From Bacteroidota bacterium (GTDB lineage: Bacteria > Bacteroidota > Bacteroidia > Chitinophagales > Chitinophagaceae): DNA of 16,623 nt. The notes beneath the pieces are model-generated. The model searched no databases and was not told where the DNA came from. It saw nothing but the letters and a program-made list of their open reading frames with translations. The stretch covers positions 1-16,623 of the forward strand of contig JAEZAM010000046.1 of the NCBI GenBank assembly GCA_023430465.1, read 5' to 3'. Both the position numbers and the translations under genes were made by a program. Of the stretch, positions 1-8,500 are shown in pieces (positions within the stretch are counted from its first letter, which is position 1; the number at the start of each line of letters is the position of its first letter).

Positions 1-2
1 CT

Positions 3-1085
3 CCTATATTCTGGCGATATGATCTTGACCCCAAAACCAATCCGTTTTTGATGGAGCGATTTGGCATCAATGCAGTGTTGAATGCCGGCGCCATCAAGTG
101 GGAAGGCAAATACCTTGTCATGGCCAGGGTGGAAGCCGCGGATCGCAAATCATTCTTTGCCATCGCCGAAAGTCCGAATGGGATAGACAATTTTCGTTTT
201 CGGGATTACCCGGTCGCTATGCCCGAGACCGCCGTGCCTGATACGAACGTCTATGATATCCGGCTCGTAAGTCATGAGGATGGCTGGGTCTATGGTCTAT
301 TCTGCACCGAACGCCGCGATCCTGCCGCTGCACCCGGTGACCAGTCGGCTGCTATTGCTCAATGCGGGATAGCCAGAACAAAGAACATGATTGATTGGGA
401 GCGCCTCGATGATCTCGTGACCAACTCACCCCAGCAACGCAACGTGGTGCTTCATCCTGAATTCGTAAACGGCTGCTACGCATTTTATACCCGACCGCAG
501 GACAGTTTTATCGAGGCAGGAAAAGGTGGTGGGATCGGTTTTGGTTTGTCTGCCAGCATCGAGCATGCAAGGGTAGAGGAAGAGATCGTTATCGATCGGA
601 AGATTTATCACACCGTTTATGAGCTGAAAAATGGCCAGGGTCCCGCACCAATCAAAACACCTAAGGGATGGCTTCACCTGGCGCATGGGGTCCGTAATAC
701 CGCCGCCGGTCTACGGTATGTGTTGTATATGTTTATGACCGACCTTCATGATCTGACAAAAGTGATCTACAAGCCCGCAGGATATTTTCTGGCACCGGAG
801 GGTGAGGAGCGTACAGGAGACGTGTCAAACGTGGTCTTCAGCAATGGCTGGATCGCCGATGAGGATGGCAGGGTTTTTATCTACTATGCATCCTCAGACA
901 CAAGGTTGCATGTTGCAACAACAACCGTTGAGAAGTTGCTGGACTACGTGATGCATACACCACCGGATAAATTCACCTCCGCGCAAACCGTGCAAACACT
1001 GACGCAGCTCATCAATAAAAATCTTTCCACGTCGGATGACAAACCGCAGACTGCTGCGCAACTGATACAACAAGACGCCCAATAA
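3..1085 (+). CDS. GH130 4-O-beta-D-mannosyl-D-glucose phosphorylase, 5' end cut by window
   Basis: Cytoplasmic phosphorylase that would split beta-1,4-mannosyl-glucose with phosphate into alpha-mannose-1-phosphate and glucose (GH130 subfamily 1). The frame is open from the first complete codon at 3 and begins with PIFWRYD, as expected inside the family's N-terminal region, so the true start lies upstream. A TTG at 48 is not a credible start because conserved sequence precedes it. Visible family motifs are NAGAIKW, NVYDIRL (its Asp, codon 255-257, aligns with the probable general acid), GLFCTER, HPEFVNG and the C-terminal YYASSD-RLHVATTT. The last 25 or so residues are a polar tail beyond the usual domain end. 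The 2-epimerase gene follows after only 9 bases, the same pairing as in the Bacteroides fragilis mannan pathway, which strongly supports mannosyl-glucose as the substrate. Other GH130 specificities are less likely. Confidence 0.9.
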   Translation, partial: PIFWRYDLDPKTNPFLMERFGINAVLNAGAIKWEGKYLVMARVEAADRKSFFAIAESPNGIDNFRFRDYPVAMPETAVPDTNVYDIRLVSHEDGWVYGLFCTERRDPAAAPGDQSAAIAQCGIARTKNMIDWERLDDLVTNSPQQRNVVLHPEFVNGCYAFYTRPQDSFIEAGKGGGIGFGLSASIEHARVEEEIVIDRKIYHTVYELKNGQGPAPIKTPKGWLHLAHGVRNTAAGLRYVLYMFMTDLHDLTKVIYKPAGYFLAPEGEERTGDVSNVVFSNGWIADEDGRVFIYYASSDTRLHVATTTVEKLLDYVMHTPPDKFTSAQTVQTLTQLINKNLSTSDDKPQTAAQLIQQDAQ

Positions 1086-1094
1086 TCCAGCATC

Positions 1095-2318
1095 ATGCCA
1101 GCAACCCCGGCACATACGGACACACGTGCACTTTCACTCGGAACCTACCAGGCTGAAATGGAGGCGGAGTTGAAATCAATTCTCAGCTATTGGAGTCGAC
1201 ACGCCGTAGATGACCAGCGTGGTGGATTTCATGGAAGCATAGATCATAGCGATATGGTTGTTCCAGGAGCCCCAAGGGGCATCGTCATGTACAGCAGGAT
1301 ATGTTGGGCATTCTCGGCGGCATACGGGTATCTCCCTGACAAAGCCTGGCTTCAAATGGCCACCCGGTCATTTCGCTACATCCGGGACAATTTCGTCGAC
1401 CAGGAATATGGTGGTGTATACTGGTCGCTGACCGAAAACGGCGAAATACTCGACAGCAAAAAGCAGGTCTACGGGCTTGCGTTTTGTATCTACGGCCTTT
1501 CCGAATACTACCGCGTTACCGGCGACCGCGATGCGCTCCGGCTTTGCCATGCACTGACCTCTATGATCGAGGAAAATAGTCATGATAAGGTGAAGGGGGG
1601 ATACCTGGAGGCCTTCACCCGCGAATGGAAGCCGCTGGCAGATCTTCGGCTGAGCGATAAAGATGATAATGCAAGCAAGACCATGAATACCCACCTGCAT
1701 GTGGTAGAGGCCTACACCAACCTCTATAAGGCAGATCCTTCTACTGACCTGAAGGAAAAGATCGCCTCATTGCTGCAACTCTTTGATGAAAAATTTCTTG
1801 ACCACTCTTCCGGTCATTACCGGCTTTTCTTTGACGATAATTGGCAAAGCCAGTCGGAGCTTGTGAGCTACGGCCACGACATCGAAGCCGCCTGGCTGTT
1901 ACAACAGTGTGCGGAAGTTATCGAACATCCTGAGCTTACTGGCTTGTTTCGAAAGCTTGCCATTCAGGTGACCAATGCCGCTGCGGAGGCACAGGATGAT
2001 GATGGTGGGCTCTGGTATGAGTCCGGACCTGCTGGCAGGGACATGATCCTTGAAAAACATTCCTGGCCGCAGGCAGAAGCGATGATCGGTTTTTTCAATG
2101 CATATCAGCTTACCGGCCGGCATTCTTATTTGGAAAAAAGCATTGGTTCCTGGCTTTTCACCCGGAGATTTATCAGGGACAACGAAAAAGGAGAGTGGTT
2201 TTGGGGTGTATTGAAAGACTATGCTGTTATGAAAAAAGACAAGGCGGGTTTCTGGAAATGCCCCTATCACAATACAAGAGCCTGCCTTGAGATCATTCAC
2301 CGCATCAATAATTTATAA
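1095..2318 (+). CDS. Cellobiose/mannobiose 2-epimerase (AGE superfamily)
   Basis: A 407-residue (alpha/alpha)6-barrel enzyme that epimerises the reducing-end sugar of beta-1,4 disaccharides at C2. Here it probably converts mannobiose to mannosyl-glucose, feeding the phosphorylase encoded just upstream. Family signatures are NTHLHVVEAYTNLY (residues 198-211, His200 and His202), YGHDIEAAWLL (His261), KHSWPQAEAMIGF (321-333) and WKCPYHNTR (His392). The spacing of His200, His261 and His392 matches the three essential histidines of characterised cellobiose 2-epimerases. Length is normal and there is no signal peptide, so it acts in the cytoplasm. The ATG at 1095 is used; the in-frame ATG at 1158 (residue 22) is a possible later start because the conserved region begins near there. 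The next gene starts one base after this stop, which implies co-translation. An N-acylglucosamine 2-epimerase activity is unlikely given the motifs and neighbour. Confidence 0.92.
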   Translation: MPATPAHTDTRALSLGTYQAEMEAELKSILSYWSRHAVDDQRGGFHGSIDHSDMVVPGAPRGIVMYSRICWAFSAAYGYLPDKAWLQMATRSFRYIRDNFVDQEYGGVYWSLTENGEILDSKKQVYGLAFCIYGLSEYYRVTGDRDALRLCHALTSMIEENSHDKVKGGYLEAFTREWKPLADLRLSDKDDNASKTMNTHLHVVEAYTNLYKADPSTDLKEKIASLLQLFDEKFLDHSSGHYRLFFDDNWQSQSELVSYGHDIEAAWLLQQCAEVIEHPELTGLFRKLAIQVTNAAAEAQDDDGGLWYESGPAGRDMILEKHSWPQAEAMIGFFNAYQLTGRHSYLEKSIGSWLFTRRFIRDNEKGEWFWGVLKDYAVMKKDKAGFWKCPYHNTRACLEIIHRINNL

Positions 2319-2319
2319 C

Positions 2320-4053
2320 ATGATAAAAAGCATTCAGGTTGTCCTGCCGGTCTGCAAAATAGCCGTCCTTGCAGGGCTTATCTCCTGTGGTAAGTCTGGC
2401 GGGCCACCAGCGCCACCTGCGGTAGATACTTCGGTTGTTATTGCGCCGGCCATAGATCCTCCAACCGCAGGCACCATCGGCTTCTTCCTGGATGATTGGG
2501 GGCCAAAGGCCTTTACTGTCCCGGCTTTTCGTGATACCACGCTTCCATCATCAACCGATCATATCGTAACAGTCGACAGGAGCTCGATCATCACAAAGGT
2601 GCCGCTCTCTGTCTTTGGCAACAACAGCAATACCTGGATGACACAAATGGTCACGGAGCCCGCACTGATGGAGCACATCACCAATATTCATCCACATATC
2701 ATTCGTTTCCCGGGCGGCAGTATCAGCGACATCTTTTTCTGGAATGCCCAACCAGGTGCGGCACCGGCAGATGCGCCTGCGCAACTGGTAAAAGCTGATG
2801 GCTCACTCGCAGATGCCGGATATTGGTTTGGAAAAAATACTGCCGGATGGACATTGTCCGTAGATAATTACTATAACATGCTGCAGCAGACAGGCAACAA
2901 AGGCATTATCACCATAAATTATGGCTATGCGCGCTATGGAACATCAGCGGATCCCGTAGCCACCGCCGCGCACCTGGCTGCGGATTGGGTGCGTTACGAC
3001 AATGGCCGGACAAAATACTGGGAGATAGGTAATGAAAACTATGGCGATTGGGAAGCAGGGTACCGCATCAATACAGCCAACAACCAGGACGGGCAGCCCG
3101 AATATCTTTCCGGTCAGCTATACGGTCAGCACTTCAGGGTCTTCGCCGACTCCATGAAGAAAGCCGCACTTGAAATTGGTGCTACCATCTATATCGGCGC
3201 GGTAATGGCGGAAGCGCCTGCACAAAGTTGGGAAACCAGTACGCGGCGAAACTGGAATACAGGTATGCTGGGCCAGGCGTCCGCTAAAAGCGACTACTAC
3301 GTTGTACATAATTACTACACCCCCTACGCAACCAACTCCAATCCGACGGATATTCTGGGCTCAGCCGTCACAGAGACCACCCGCATGATGGGTTTTGTAA
3401 AAGAAACACTGCAGGCCAATGGTGCGACCGTCAAACCTGTGGCGCTTGACGAGTGGAACATTTTTGCCGTAGGCTCCAGGCAAATGAGTTCGCACGTAAA
3501 CGGCATGCACGCCGTGTTGCTGCTTGGTGACCTGCTGAACAATAAATACGGCATGGCAGCACGATGGAACCTGGCAAATGGTTGGGAAAATGGCAATGAC
3601 CATGCTACTTTCAATATTGGCGATGAACCCGACGGTGTACCCAAATGGTACCCTCGGCCGGCTTTTTACCACATGTATTATTTCCAGAAGATGCTTGGTG
3701 ATCGTGCCGTCACTGCGACATCGACTACCAGCGATGTTCAAAGTTTCGCTTCCTCGTTCAGTTCGGGTGAAGTAGGAGTGACCCTTGTAAATAAATCGAC
3801 GACTTCGAAGGCAATTGAGATAAAAGTGAATAATTTCAGGAAAGGAAACAGGTTTTACTGGTATACGATCACTGGCGGTACAGACAACGGCGAGTTTTCA
3901 AGAAAAGTGGTTATTAACGGAAAAACATCTACCTATGCTTCGGGCGGTCCGGCAGATTACAAAACACTCGCTGCATACAGCGCTCCGACATCGGATGGCA
4001 TCAAGATAACTGTTCCTGCACGCTCGTCCATGTTCATCGTGATTGACAACTAA
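2320..4053 (+). CDS. Clan GH-A glycoside hydrolase lipoprotein, GH51/arabinofuranosidase-like
   Basis: A 577-residue exported glycosidase. The N-terminus is a lipoprotein signal ending in the lipobox LISC (Cys23), followed by GKSGG and a Pro-rich linker, so it is probably anchored in the outer membrane. The catalytic barrel has FPGGSISDIFFW, then WEIGNENYG with probable acid/base Glu239, and VALDEWN with probable nucleophile Glu378. This is the GNE...DEW layout of clan GH-A families such as GH51. A beta-rich C-terminal part of roughly 120 residues resembles the C-terminal domain of arabinofuranosidase-like enzymes. The ATG at 2320 is chosen because it places the signal peptide correctly and lies one base after the epimerase stop; a TTG at 2287 would overlap that gene. 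The substrate cannot be read from sequence: the mannan context suggests removal of a side chain or cleavage of a mannan or glucan backbone, but the best family resemblance is to alpha-L-arabinofuranosidases. Confidence 0.75.
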   Translation: MIKSIQVVLPVCKIAVLAGLISCGKSGGPPAPPAVDTSVVIAPAIDPPTAGTIGFFLDDWGPKAFTVPAFRDTTLPSSTDHIVTVDRSSIITKVPLSVFGNNSNTWMTQMVTEPALMEHITNIHPHIIRFPGGSISDIFFWNAQPGAAPADAPAQLVKADGSLADAGYWFGKNTAGWTLSVDNYYNMLQQTGNKGIITINYGYARYGTSADPVATAAHLAADWVRYDNGRTKYWEIGNENYGDWEAGYRINTANNQDGQPEYLSGQLYGQHFRVFADSMKKAALEIGATIYIGAVMAEAPAQSWETSTRRNWNTGMLGQASAKSDYYVVHNYYTPYATNSNPTDILGSAVTETTRMMGFVKETLQANGATVKPVALDEWNIFAVGSRQMSSHVNGMHAVLLLGDLLNNKYGMAARWNLANGWENGNDHATFNIGDEPDGVPKWYPRPAFYHMYYFQKMLGDRAVTATSTTSDVQSFASSFSSGEVGVTLVNKSTTSKAIEIKVNNFRKGNRFYWYTITGGTDNGEFSRKVVINGKTSTYASGGPADYKTLAAYSAPTSDGIKITVPARSSMFIVIDN

Positions 4054-4064
4054 AGCCTGAATAA

Positions 4065-4709
4065 ATGAAAAAAACCTTTGCTGCTCTTTCGTTATTGTTG
4101 TGTATGTCTTTTGCACCCGTTAAGAAAAACAGGATCGTCTTCTTTGGCGATTCGATCACGCAGGCTGGCGTGAATGAAGGTGGCTATATTACCCGCCTGA
4201 AAAAAATGATGCCTGCAGATGCTGAACTCATCGGCGCAGGTATCGGGGGTAACAAAGTGTATGATCTCTACCTGCGAATGGAAGACGATGTCATCAGCAG
4301 CAAGCCGGATGCAGTGGTGATCTATGTAGGCATCAATGACGTCTGGCACAAAACTACCAGCGGCACCGGCACAGACAGGGATAAATATGAGAAGTTCTAC
4401 ATGGCTATCATAAAAAAGCTGCAGGCAAAGAACATCAAAGTATTTGTTTGCACGCCGACAGTGATCGGTGAGAAAAAGCAAGATGCCAACCCCCAGGACG
4501 CGGATCTCAACGCATATTCTGAGATTGTGAGAAAAGTCGCCACTGCCACGGGCAGTACGCTTATTGATCTGCGCGCCGCATTCCGCAGCTATCTGCTGGC
4601 CAACAACCCCGATGATAAAGAAAGTGGCATCCTCACCACTGATCGTGTTCACCTTACGGAAAAGGGAAATCAACTGGTAGCAGACGAAATGCTGAAAGCA
4701 CTGAAATAA
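4065..4709 (+). CDS. Secreted SGNH/GDSL-family esterase
   Basis: A 214-residue SGNH hydrolase, probably an extracytoplasmic carbohydrate acetylesterase. A hydrophobic signal peptide (MKKTFAALSLLLCMSFA) leads directly into the domain. Block I is FFGDSIT with nucleophile Ser30, block II is GAGIGGNKVYDL with the oxyanion Gly62, block III is VGIND with Asn91, and block V is DRVHLTEKG with Asp193 and His196. All four catalytic blocks are intact and the size is that of a single-domain esterase. It begins 11 bases after the glycosidase stop and ends 3 bases before the next esterase, so it belongs to the same operon. The role is inferred as removing acetyl groups that block polysaccharide breakdown. 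Lipase or peptidoglycan O-acetylesterase activity cannot be excluded from sequence alone. Confidence 0.85.
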   Translation: MKKTFAALSLLLCMSFAPVKKNRIVFFGDSITQAGVNEGGYITRLKKMMPADAELIGAGIGGNKVYDLYLRMEDDVISSKPDAVVIYVGINDVWHKTTSGTGTDRDKYEKFYMAIIKKLQAKNIKVFVCTPTVIGEKKQDANPQDADLNAYSEIVRKVATATGSTLIDLRAAFRSYLLANNPDDKESGILTTDRVHLTEKGNQLVADEMLKALK

Positions 4710-4712
4710 TTC

Positions 4713-5801
4713 ATGGCAGGGATAAACAATACGAAGCGTGCGTTGAGCGCTGCGCTGTTACTGCTCATGGGGCTCAGCTTCGCCCTGTCCGCGCAGGCGC
4801 GAAAGATAAAGCAGTTCTCTGCAGATCATCCCTACATTCGTTTTACCGGACGCGTAGATTTTACCAATAAAAAATTACCCCGCTTCTGGCAGCCTGGTGT
4901 GTACATAGAGATCAGTTTTTCCGGTAGCACCTGCGAGTTGATACTGAACGACGAAGTTTTATGGGGTAATTCGCATAACTATTATGAGATCGTGCTTGAT
5001 GGTAAAGCCACGCGACACAGGATGCAAAAAGGTACGGACACACTCAACTTGTCAGCCGGTCTTTCCCGCGGTAAGCACACCCTGGTCATAGCCAAGAACA
5101 CCGAGGCCAACATAGGCTGGATGGAACTCGCCGCAATTCGTTGCGAAAAACTGCTGCCTCCTGCACCGGCACCCATCCGTAAGATCGAGTTTATCGGAAA
5201 TTCAATCACTTCCGGAACAGGCGCTGATCTCAGTGAGATCGCCTGTGGAAAAGGTGTATGGCAGGATCAGCACAATGCGTGGATGAGCTATGGTGGTCTT
5301 ACTGCAAGGTCGCTTAATGCGCAATTTCATTTGTCTGCCGTTTCCGGGATTGGGCTAATGCACAGTTGCTGTAACATGGGAATCACAATGCCCAGGGTAT
5401 TCGATAAGGTCAACATGCGGAATGATACCATCAATTGGGATTTCTCAAAGTATCAGCCGGATATTGTAACGGTATGCCTCGGGCAAAACGACGGAATCCA
5501 GGACTCAACAACATTCGTTCACAACTATCTCGGCTTCCTCGAGAGATTGCGTACCTTTTATCCGCTGGCAGTCATCATTTGCCTCACCAGCCCGATGGCA
5601 CACAAGGAATTGGCGCAGTTTCAGCTTGGGGTAGTCCGGGCTGTAAGTACGGCCAGGAGAGCGGCAGGCGACAGCCGCGTATTTTCATTTGCTTTCACCA
5701 GGCAGTACAGCAGCGGATGCGATGGCCACCCGGATATGGCCGAGCACGGCGCCATTGCCGATGAGCTCACGAAGTTCATCCGGAAAGAACTTGGATGGTA
5801 G
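4713..5801 (+). CDS. CE2-type acetylesterase: jelly-roll plus SGNH domain
   Basis: A 362-residue secreted esterase with the two-domain architecture of carbohydrate esterase family 2. A signal peptide (residues 1-29, ending SAQA) is followed by a beta-sandwich domain (about 38-145, IRFTGRVDF...IGWMELAAI) and then an SGNH domain. Block I is FIGNSIT with Ser164, where Asn replaces the Asp of ordinary GDSL enzymes, as is common in CE2. Further blocks are VSGIGL, VCLGQNDG and GCDGHPDMAEH with His339. The CDxHP pattern is typical of CE2, several of which rely on a Ser-His dyad. Known CE2 enzymes favour 6-O-acetyl groups on glucomannan-like substrates, which fits the phosphorylase and epimerase upstream. 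It starts 3 bases after the first esterase, so two unrelated esterase types are co-expressed and may attack different acetyl positions. Confidence 0.85.
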   Translation: MAGINNTKRALSAALLLLMGLSFALSAQARKIKQFSADHPYIRFTGRVDFTNKKLPRFWQPGVYIEISFSGSTCELILNDEVLWGNSHNYYEIVLDGKATRHRMQKGTDTLNLSAGLSRGKHTLVIAKNTEANIGWMELAAIRCEKLLPPAPAPIRKIEFIGNSITSGTGADLSEIACGKGVWQDQHNAWMSYGGLTARSLNAQFHLSAVSGIGLMHSCCNMGITMPRVFDKVNMRNDTINWDFSKYQPDIVTVCLGQNDGIQDSTTFVHNYLGFLERLRTFYPLAVIICLTSPMAHKELAQFQLGVVRAVSTARRAAGDSRVFSFAFTRQYSSGCDGHPDMAEHGAIADELTKFIRKELGW

Positions 5802-5895
5802 CAGTATAACACGAAGTTGGTCAGGCCTGCCGGGTGGAATGTAAAATGTAGGACATTGTCACAGTTATATTTTCATCACCCTGAATACACCGGCT

Positions 5896-7428
5896 ATGAA
5901 GTTATCATCTCAACAACCTCTGGTCAAATTCGTAATCATCCTCCTTATGCTCATTAGCGGCACCATCGTCAGCTTTGCCCAATCTGTCGATGTCCTCAGC
6001 ACCCATGCTGATGTGGGGAACGTGCAACATACCGGCCGTACATCTTACGATAAAAAAAACCAGCGTTACATCCTCACTGGTTCGGGCGCCAACATCTGGG
6101 GAAAAGAAGACCAGTTTCATTTCGCCTACCGAAGACTGCAGGGAAATTTTATACTGCAGGCAAAGGTGAAACTGGAAGGAAAAGGTGTTGATCCGCATCG
6201 CAAAGCCGGATGGATGATCCGCTCTTCCCTGGCAACGGATGCCGTCATGGCTGCGGGCGCAGTGCACGGTGATGGACTGGTATCCCTGCAATTTCGCCGC
6301 GAGCCGGGTAAAGATGTAGAGGAGTTGAAATCACCTGTCACCGGGCCTGATGTTATCCAACTGGAACGCCGCGATTCCCTCATCGTTTTATCTGTTGCGG
6401 AGTTCGGTGAGCCTTTCTCGGCGGTACAGGTGAGTAAAGTTGAAATGGGCGATGAAGTATTTGCGGGGCTGTTCATTTGTTCTCATAACAACGCTGTAAA
6501 AGAGACTGCCATCTTTGAGAATGTTCGCGTGGTCATACCGCCGGGTGAAAACTTTACGGCGTATCGTGATTATCTCGGAAGTTATCTCGAGGTGATGGAC
6601 ATTGCTACCCGCGCGCGATCTGTCATTCATGCCGAACCACGTTCGCTGCAGGCACCTAACTATCGTGATCGCAATACACTTATTTACAACAGTGAAGGTC
6701 TCATCTACAGCATTCCTGCCGAAGGCGGTAAACCGGCCGTATTGAACACAGGTGATGTAAAACAAAACAACAATGACCATGTGGTGTCCTTCGATGGAAA
6801 GTTGTTGGGCCTCAGCAGTTCCAGTGGCGAAAAAGAATATGGCTCGCTGGTGTATGTAGTTCCAATCGAAGGTGGTACCCCGCGCCGGATCACACCGCTC
6901 GGCCCATCTTATCTCCATGGATTCTCCCCCGATGGAAAATGGGTGACCTACACTGGCCTGCGCAACAAGGATTATGATATTTACAAAATCCCGGTAGACG
7001 GTGGCGAGGAGGTAAGGCTTACCGATGCGGCCGGTCTTGATGATGGCTCAGAATACAGTCCTGACGGTCGGTTCATTTATTTTAATTCGGCAAGAACGGG
7101 TAAGATGCAGTTGTGGCGCATGAAACCGGACGGCTCTTCACAGGAGCAGTTGACGGATGATGAATTCAACAACTGGTTTCCCCATATTTCACCCGATGGC
7201 AAATGGATCGCATTCCTCTCCTATCAGAAAGAGGTGCGCGCAGATGATCATCCATTCTATAAACAGGTATATTTACGCCTGATGCCTGCAGACCTGTCCA
7301 CGAAGCCGGTAGTGATCGCTTATGTGTACGGAGGCCAGGGCACCATTAACACGCCATCCTGGTCGCCGGATAGCAAGCGAATCGCATTTATAAGTAATAC
7401 GGACATTATTCCAAAGACAAAAAAATAA
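5896..7428 (+). CDS. Secreted lectin-like plus TolB-type beta-propeller protein
   Basis: A 510-residue exported protein. An N-terminal signal peptide ends near SFAQ (residue 29). Residues about 35-215 have the pattern of a concanavalin-like or DUF1349-like beta-sandwich (FHFAYRRLQGNF, AGWMIRSSL, GLFICSHN, FENVRVV). Residues about 225-505 carry TolB/PD40 propeller repeats, with SPDG or SPDS motifs at 344, 388, 432 and 490, each followed by a hydrophobic strand such as KWIAFLS. Such proteins in Bacteroidota are often labelled biopolymer transporter TolR or TolB-like, but nothing here indicates a membrane energiser. Propeller and lectin-like folds suggest carbohydrate or protein binding in the periplasm or outside the cell. 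No catalytic residues can be named. The 94-base gap before it is the largest inside this gene group, so it could have its own promoter, although none is convincing. Confidence 0.75.
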   Translation: MKLSSQQPLVKFVIILLMLISGTIVSFAQSVDVLSTHADVGNVQHTGRTSYDKKNQRYILTGSGANIWGKEDQFHFAYRRLQGNFILQAKVKLEGKGVDPHRKAGWMIRSSLATDAVMAAGAVHGDGLVSLQFRREPGKDVEELKSPVTGPDVIQLERRDSLIVLSVAEFGEPFSAVQVSKVEMGDEVFAGLFICSHNNAVKETAIFENVRVVIPPGENFTAYRDYLGSYLEVMDIATRARSVIHAEPRSLQAPNYRDRNTLIYNSEGLIYSIPAEGGKPAVLNTGDVKQNNNDHVVSFDGKLLGLSSSSGEKEYGSLVYVVPIEGGTPRRITPLGPSYLHGFSPDGKWVTYTGLRNKDYDIYKIPVDGGEEVRLTDAAGLDDGSEYSPDGRFIYFNSARTGKMQLWRMKPDGSSQEQLTDDEFNNWFPHISPDGKWIAFLSYQKEVRADDHPFYKQVYLRLMPADLSTKPVVIAYVYGGQGTINTPSWSPDSKRIAFISNTDIIPKTKK

Positions 7429-7434
7429 AAGGGT

Positions 7435-8427
7435 ATGTACACTCCCTCTTCGAAAAGGTATGATGATATGGTCTATAAGCGCTGTGGCCGGAGCGGTTTG
7501 ATGCTGCCCGGTTTATCGCTGGGACTGTGGCACAATTTCGGCGGCGTTGACGATTTCAAGACCGCCCGCAATATCATCCGTAAAGCATTCGACCGGGGTA
7601 TCACTCATTTTGACCTGGCAAATAACTATGGCCCGCCGCCCGGCTCAGCCGAGGAGAATTTTGGTGAAATACTAAACAAGGATTTCAGCGGGAACCTTCG
7701 TGATGAACTGATCATCTCCACCAAGGCCGGTTACCGCATGTGGGATGGTCCCTACGGCGAATGGGGCTCAAGAAAATACCTGGTCTCCAGCCTGGATCAA
7801 AGCCTCCGGCGGATGAAACTTGATTATGTGGACATTTTTTATTCCCATCGTCCCGATCCCAATACACCATTGGAGGAAACAATGATGGCGCTCGACCAGA
7901 TCGTGCGATCCGGGAAGGCCCTGTACGTGGGAATTTCAAATTATGATGCAACGTCATCCCGCCAGGCATTCCAGATATTGAAGAGCCTGGGAACACCCTG
8001 TCTGATTCATCAACCTAAGTACTCTATGCTGGTGCGATGGGTGGAAGAAGGCCTGCTGGATGTGCTGGAAGAATATGGCGTAGGGTGTATACCATTTTCG
8101 CCACTGGCCCAGGGTTTACTAACTGATAAATATCTCCATGGCATACCGGAGGACTCACGGGCCGGAAAAGCACATGGCTTTTTGCGCAGGGAAGAGGTGG
8201 ATCCCGTTACGATAAACAGGATGCAGTTGCTGAACGCGATTGCACTGCACCGGGATCAGTCATTGTCACAAATGGCATTGGCCTGGCTGTTGAAGGATCC
8301 ACGCGTTACTTCAGTACTTGTTGGTGTGAGTTCAGAAAAGCAATTGGAAGACAACCTTGGTTGCCTGGCTAACACAAATTTCAGCGACGAAGAATTGAAA
8401 GTGATCGAGCAGGCGTTGGTGGCGTGA
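7435..8427 (+). CDS. Aldo/keto reductase, YghZ/MgrA-like
   Basis: A 330-residue NADPH-dependent oxidoreductase of the aldo/keto reductase superfamily, closest in pattern to E. coli YghZ (L-glyceraldehyde 3-phosphate reductase). The catalytic tetrad is visible: Asp60 and Tyr65 in FDLANNYGPPPGSAE, Lys97 in STKAGY, and His138 in YSHRPD. The family-specific stretch RMWDGPYGEWGSRKYL follows the lysine. The C-terminal cofactor-binding part includes LVGVSSEKQLEDNL. There is no signal peptide, so it is cytoplasmic. It begins 6 bases after the propeller gene and is the last gene of the + strand group. ATG at 7435 gives a 12-residue lead over the alternative ATG at 7468, where homologues often start (MVYKRCGRSGL). 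Its role with the mannan genes is unclear: reduction of a sugar aldehyde or methylglyoxal-type detoxification are both possible. Confidence 0.88.
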   Translation: MYTPSSKRYDDMVYKRCGRSGLMLPGLSLGLWHNFGGVDDFKTARNIIRKAFDRGITHFDLANNYGPPPGSAEENFGEILNKDFSGNLRDELIISTKAGYRMWDGPYGEWGSRKYLVSSLDQSLRRMKLDYVDIFYSHRPDPNTPLEETMMALDQIVRSGKALYVGISNYDATSSRQAFQILKSLGTPCLIHQPKYSMLVRWVEEGLLDVLEEYGVGCIPFSPLAQGLLTDKYLHGIPEDSRAGKAHGFLRREEVDPVTINRMQLLNAIALHRDQSLSQMALAWLLKDPRVTSVLVGVSSEKQLEDNLGCLANTNFSDEELKVIEQALVA

Positions 8428-8429
8428 GA

Positions 8430-8466
8430 CTGGATGCTGGATAGCTGCATGCTGGATAGTTGGATT
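8430..8466. repeat. Short degenerate heptamer array, CTGGATR units
   Basis: Immediately after the aldo/keto reductase stop, units CTGGATG, CTGGATA, CTGCATG and CTGGATA follow each other, with one extra base after the second, then a decayed TTGGATT. They match the units of the larger array at 15159-15221. The stretch is too short and too variable to be coding. Confidence 0.7.
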
Positions 8467-8500
8467 CCCTTGCGCGGTTTGCAATTATTGCTCCCTCGGT

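Noticed and set aside
2287..2319. A TTG start giving 11 extra residues to the glycosidase.
   Set aside because: It overlaps the epimerase gene and would put residues in front of a well-formed lipoprotein signal that starts at the ATG at 2320.
4092..4673. A 193-codon frame on the minus strand opposite the SGNH esterase.
   Set aside because: It mirrors the codon structure of the real gene, which has all four catalytic blocks; no domain is visible on the antisense side.
5802..5895. A promoter in the 94-base gap before the propeller gene (TATATTTTC at 5866-5874).
   Set aside because: The -7 box is imperfect and no TTTG or TTG lies about 19 bases upstream, so the gene may simply be read from the operon.
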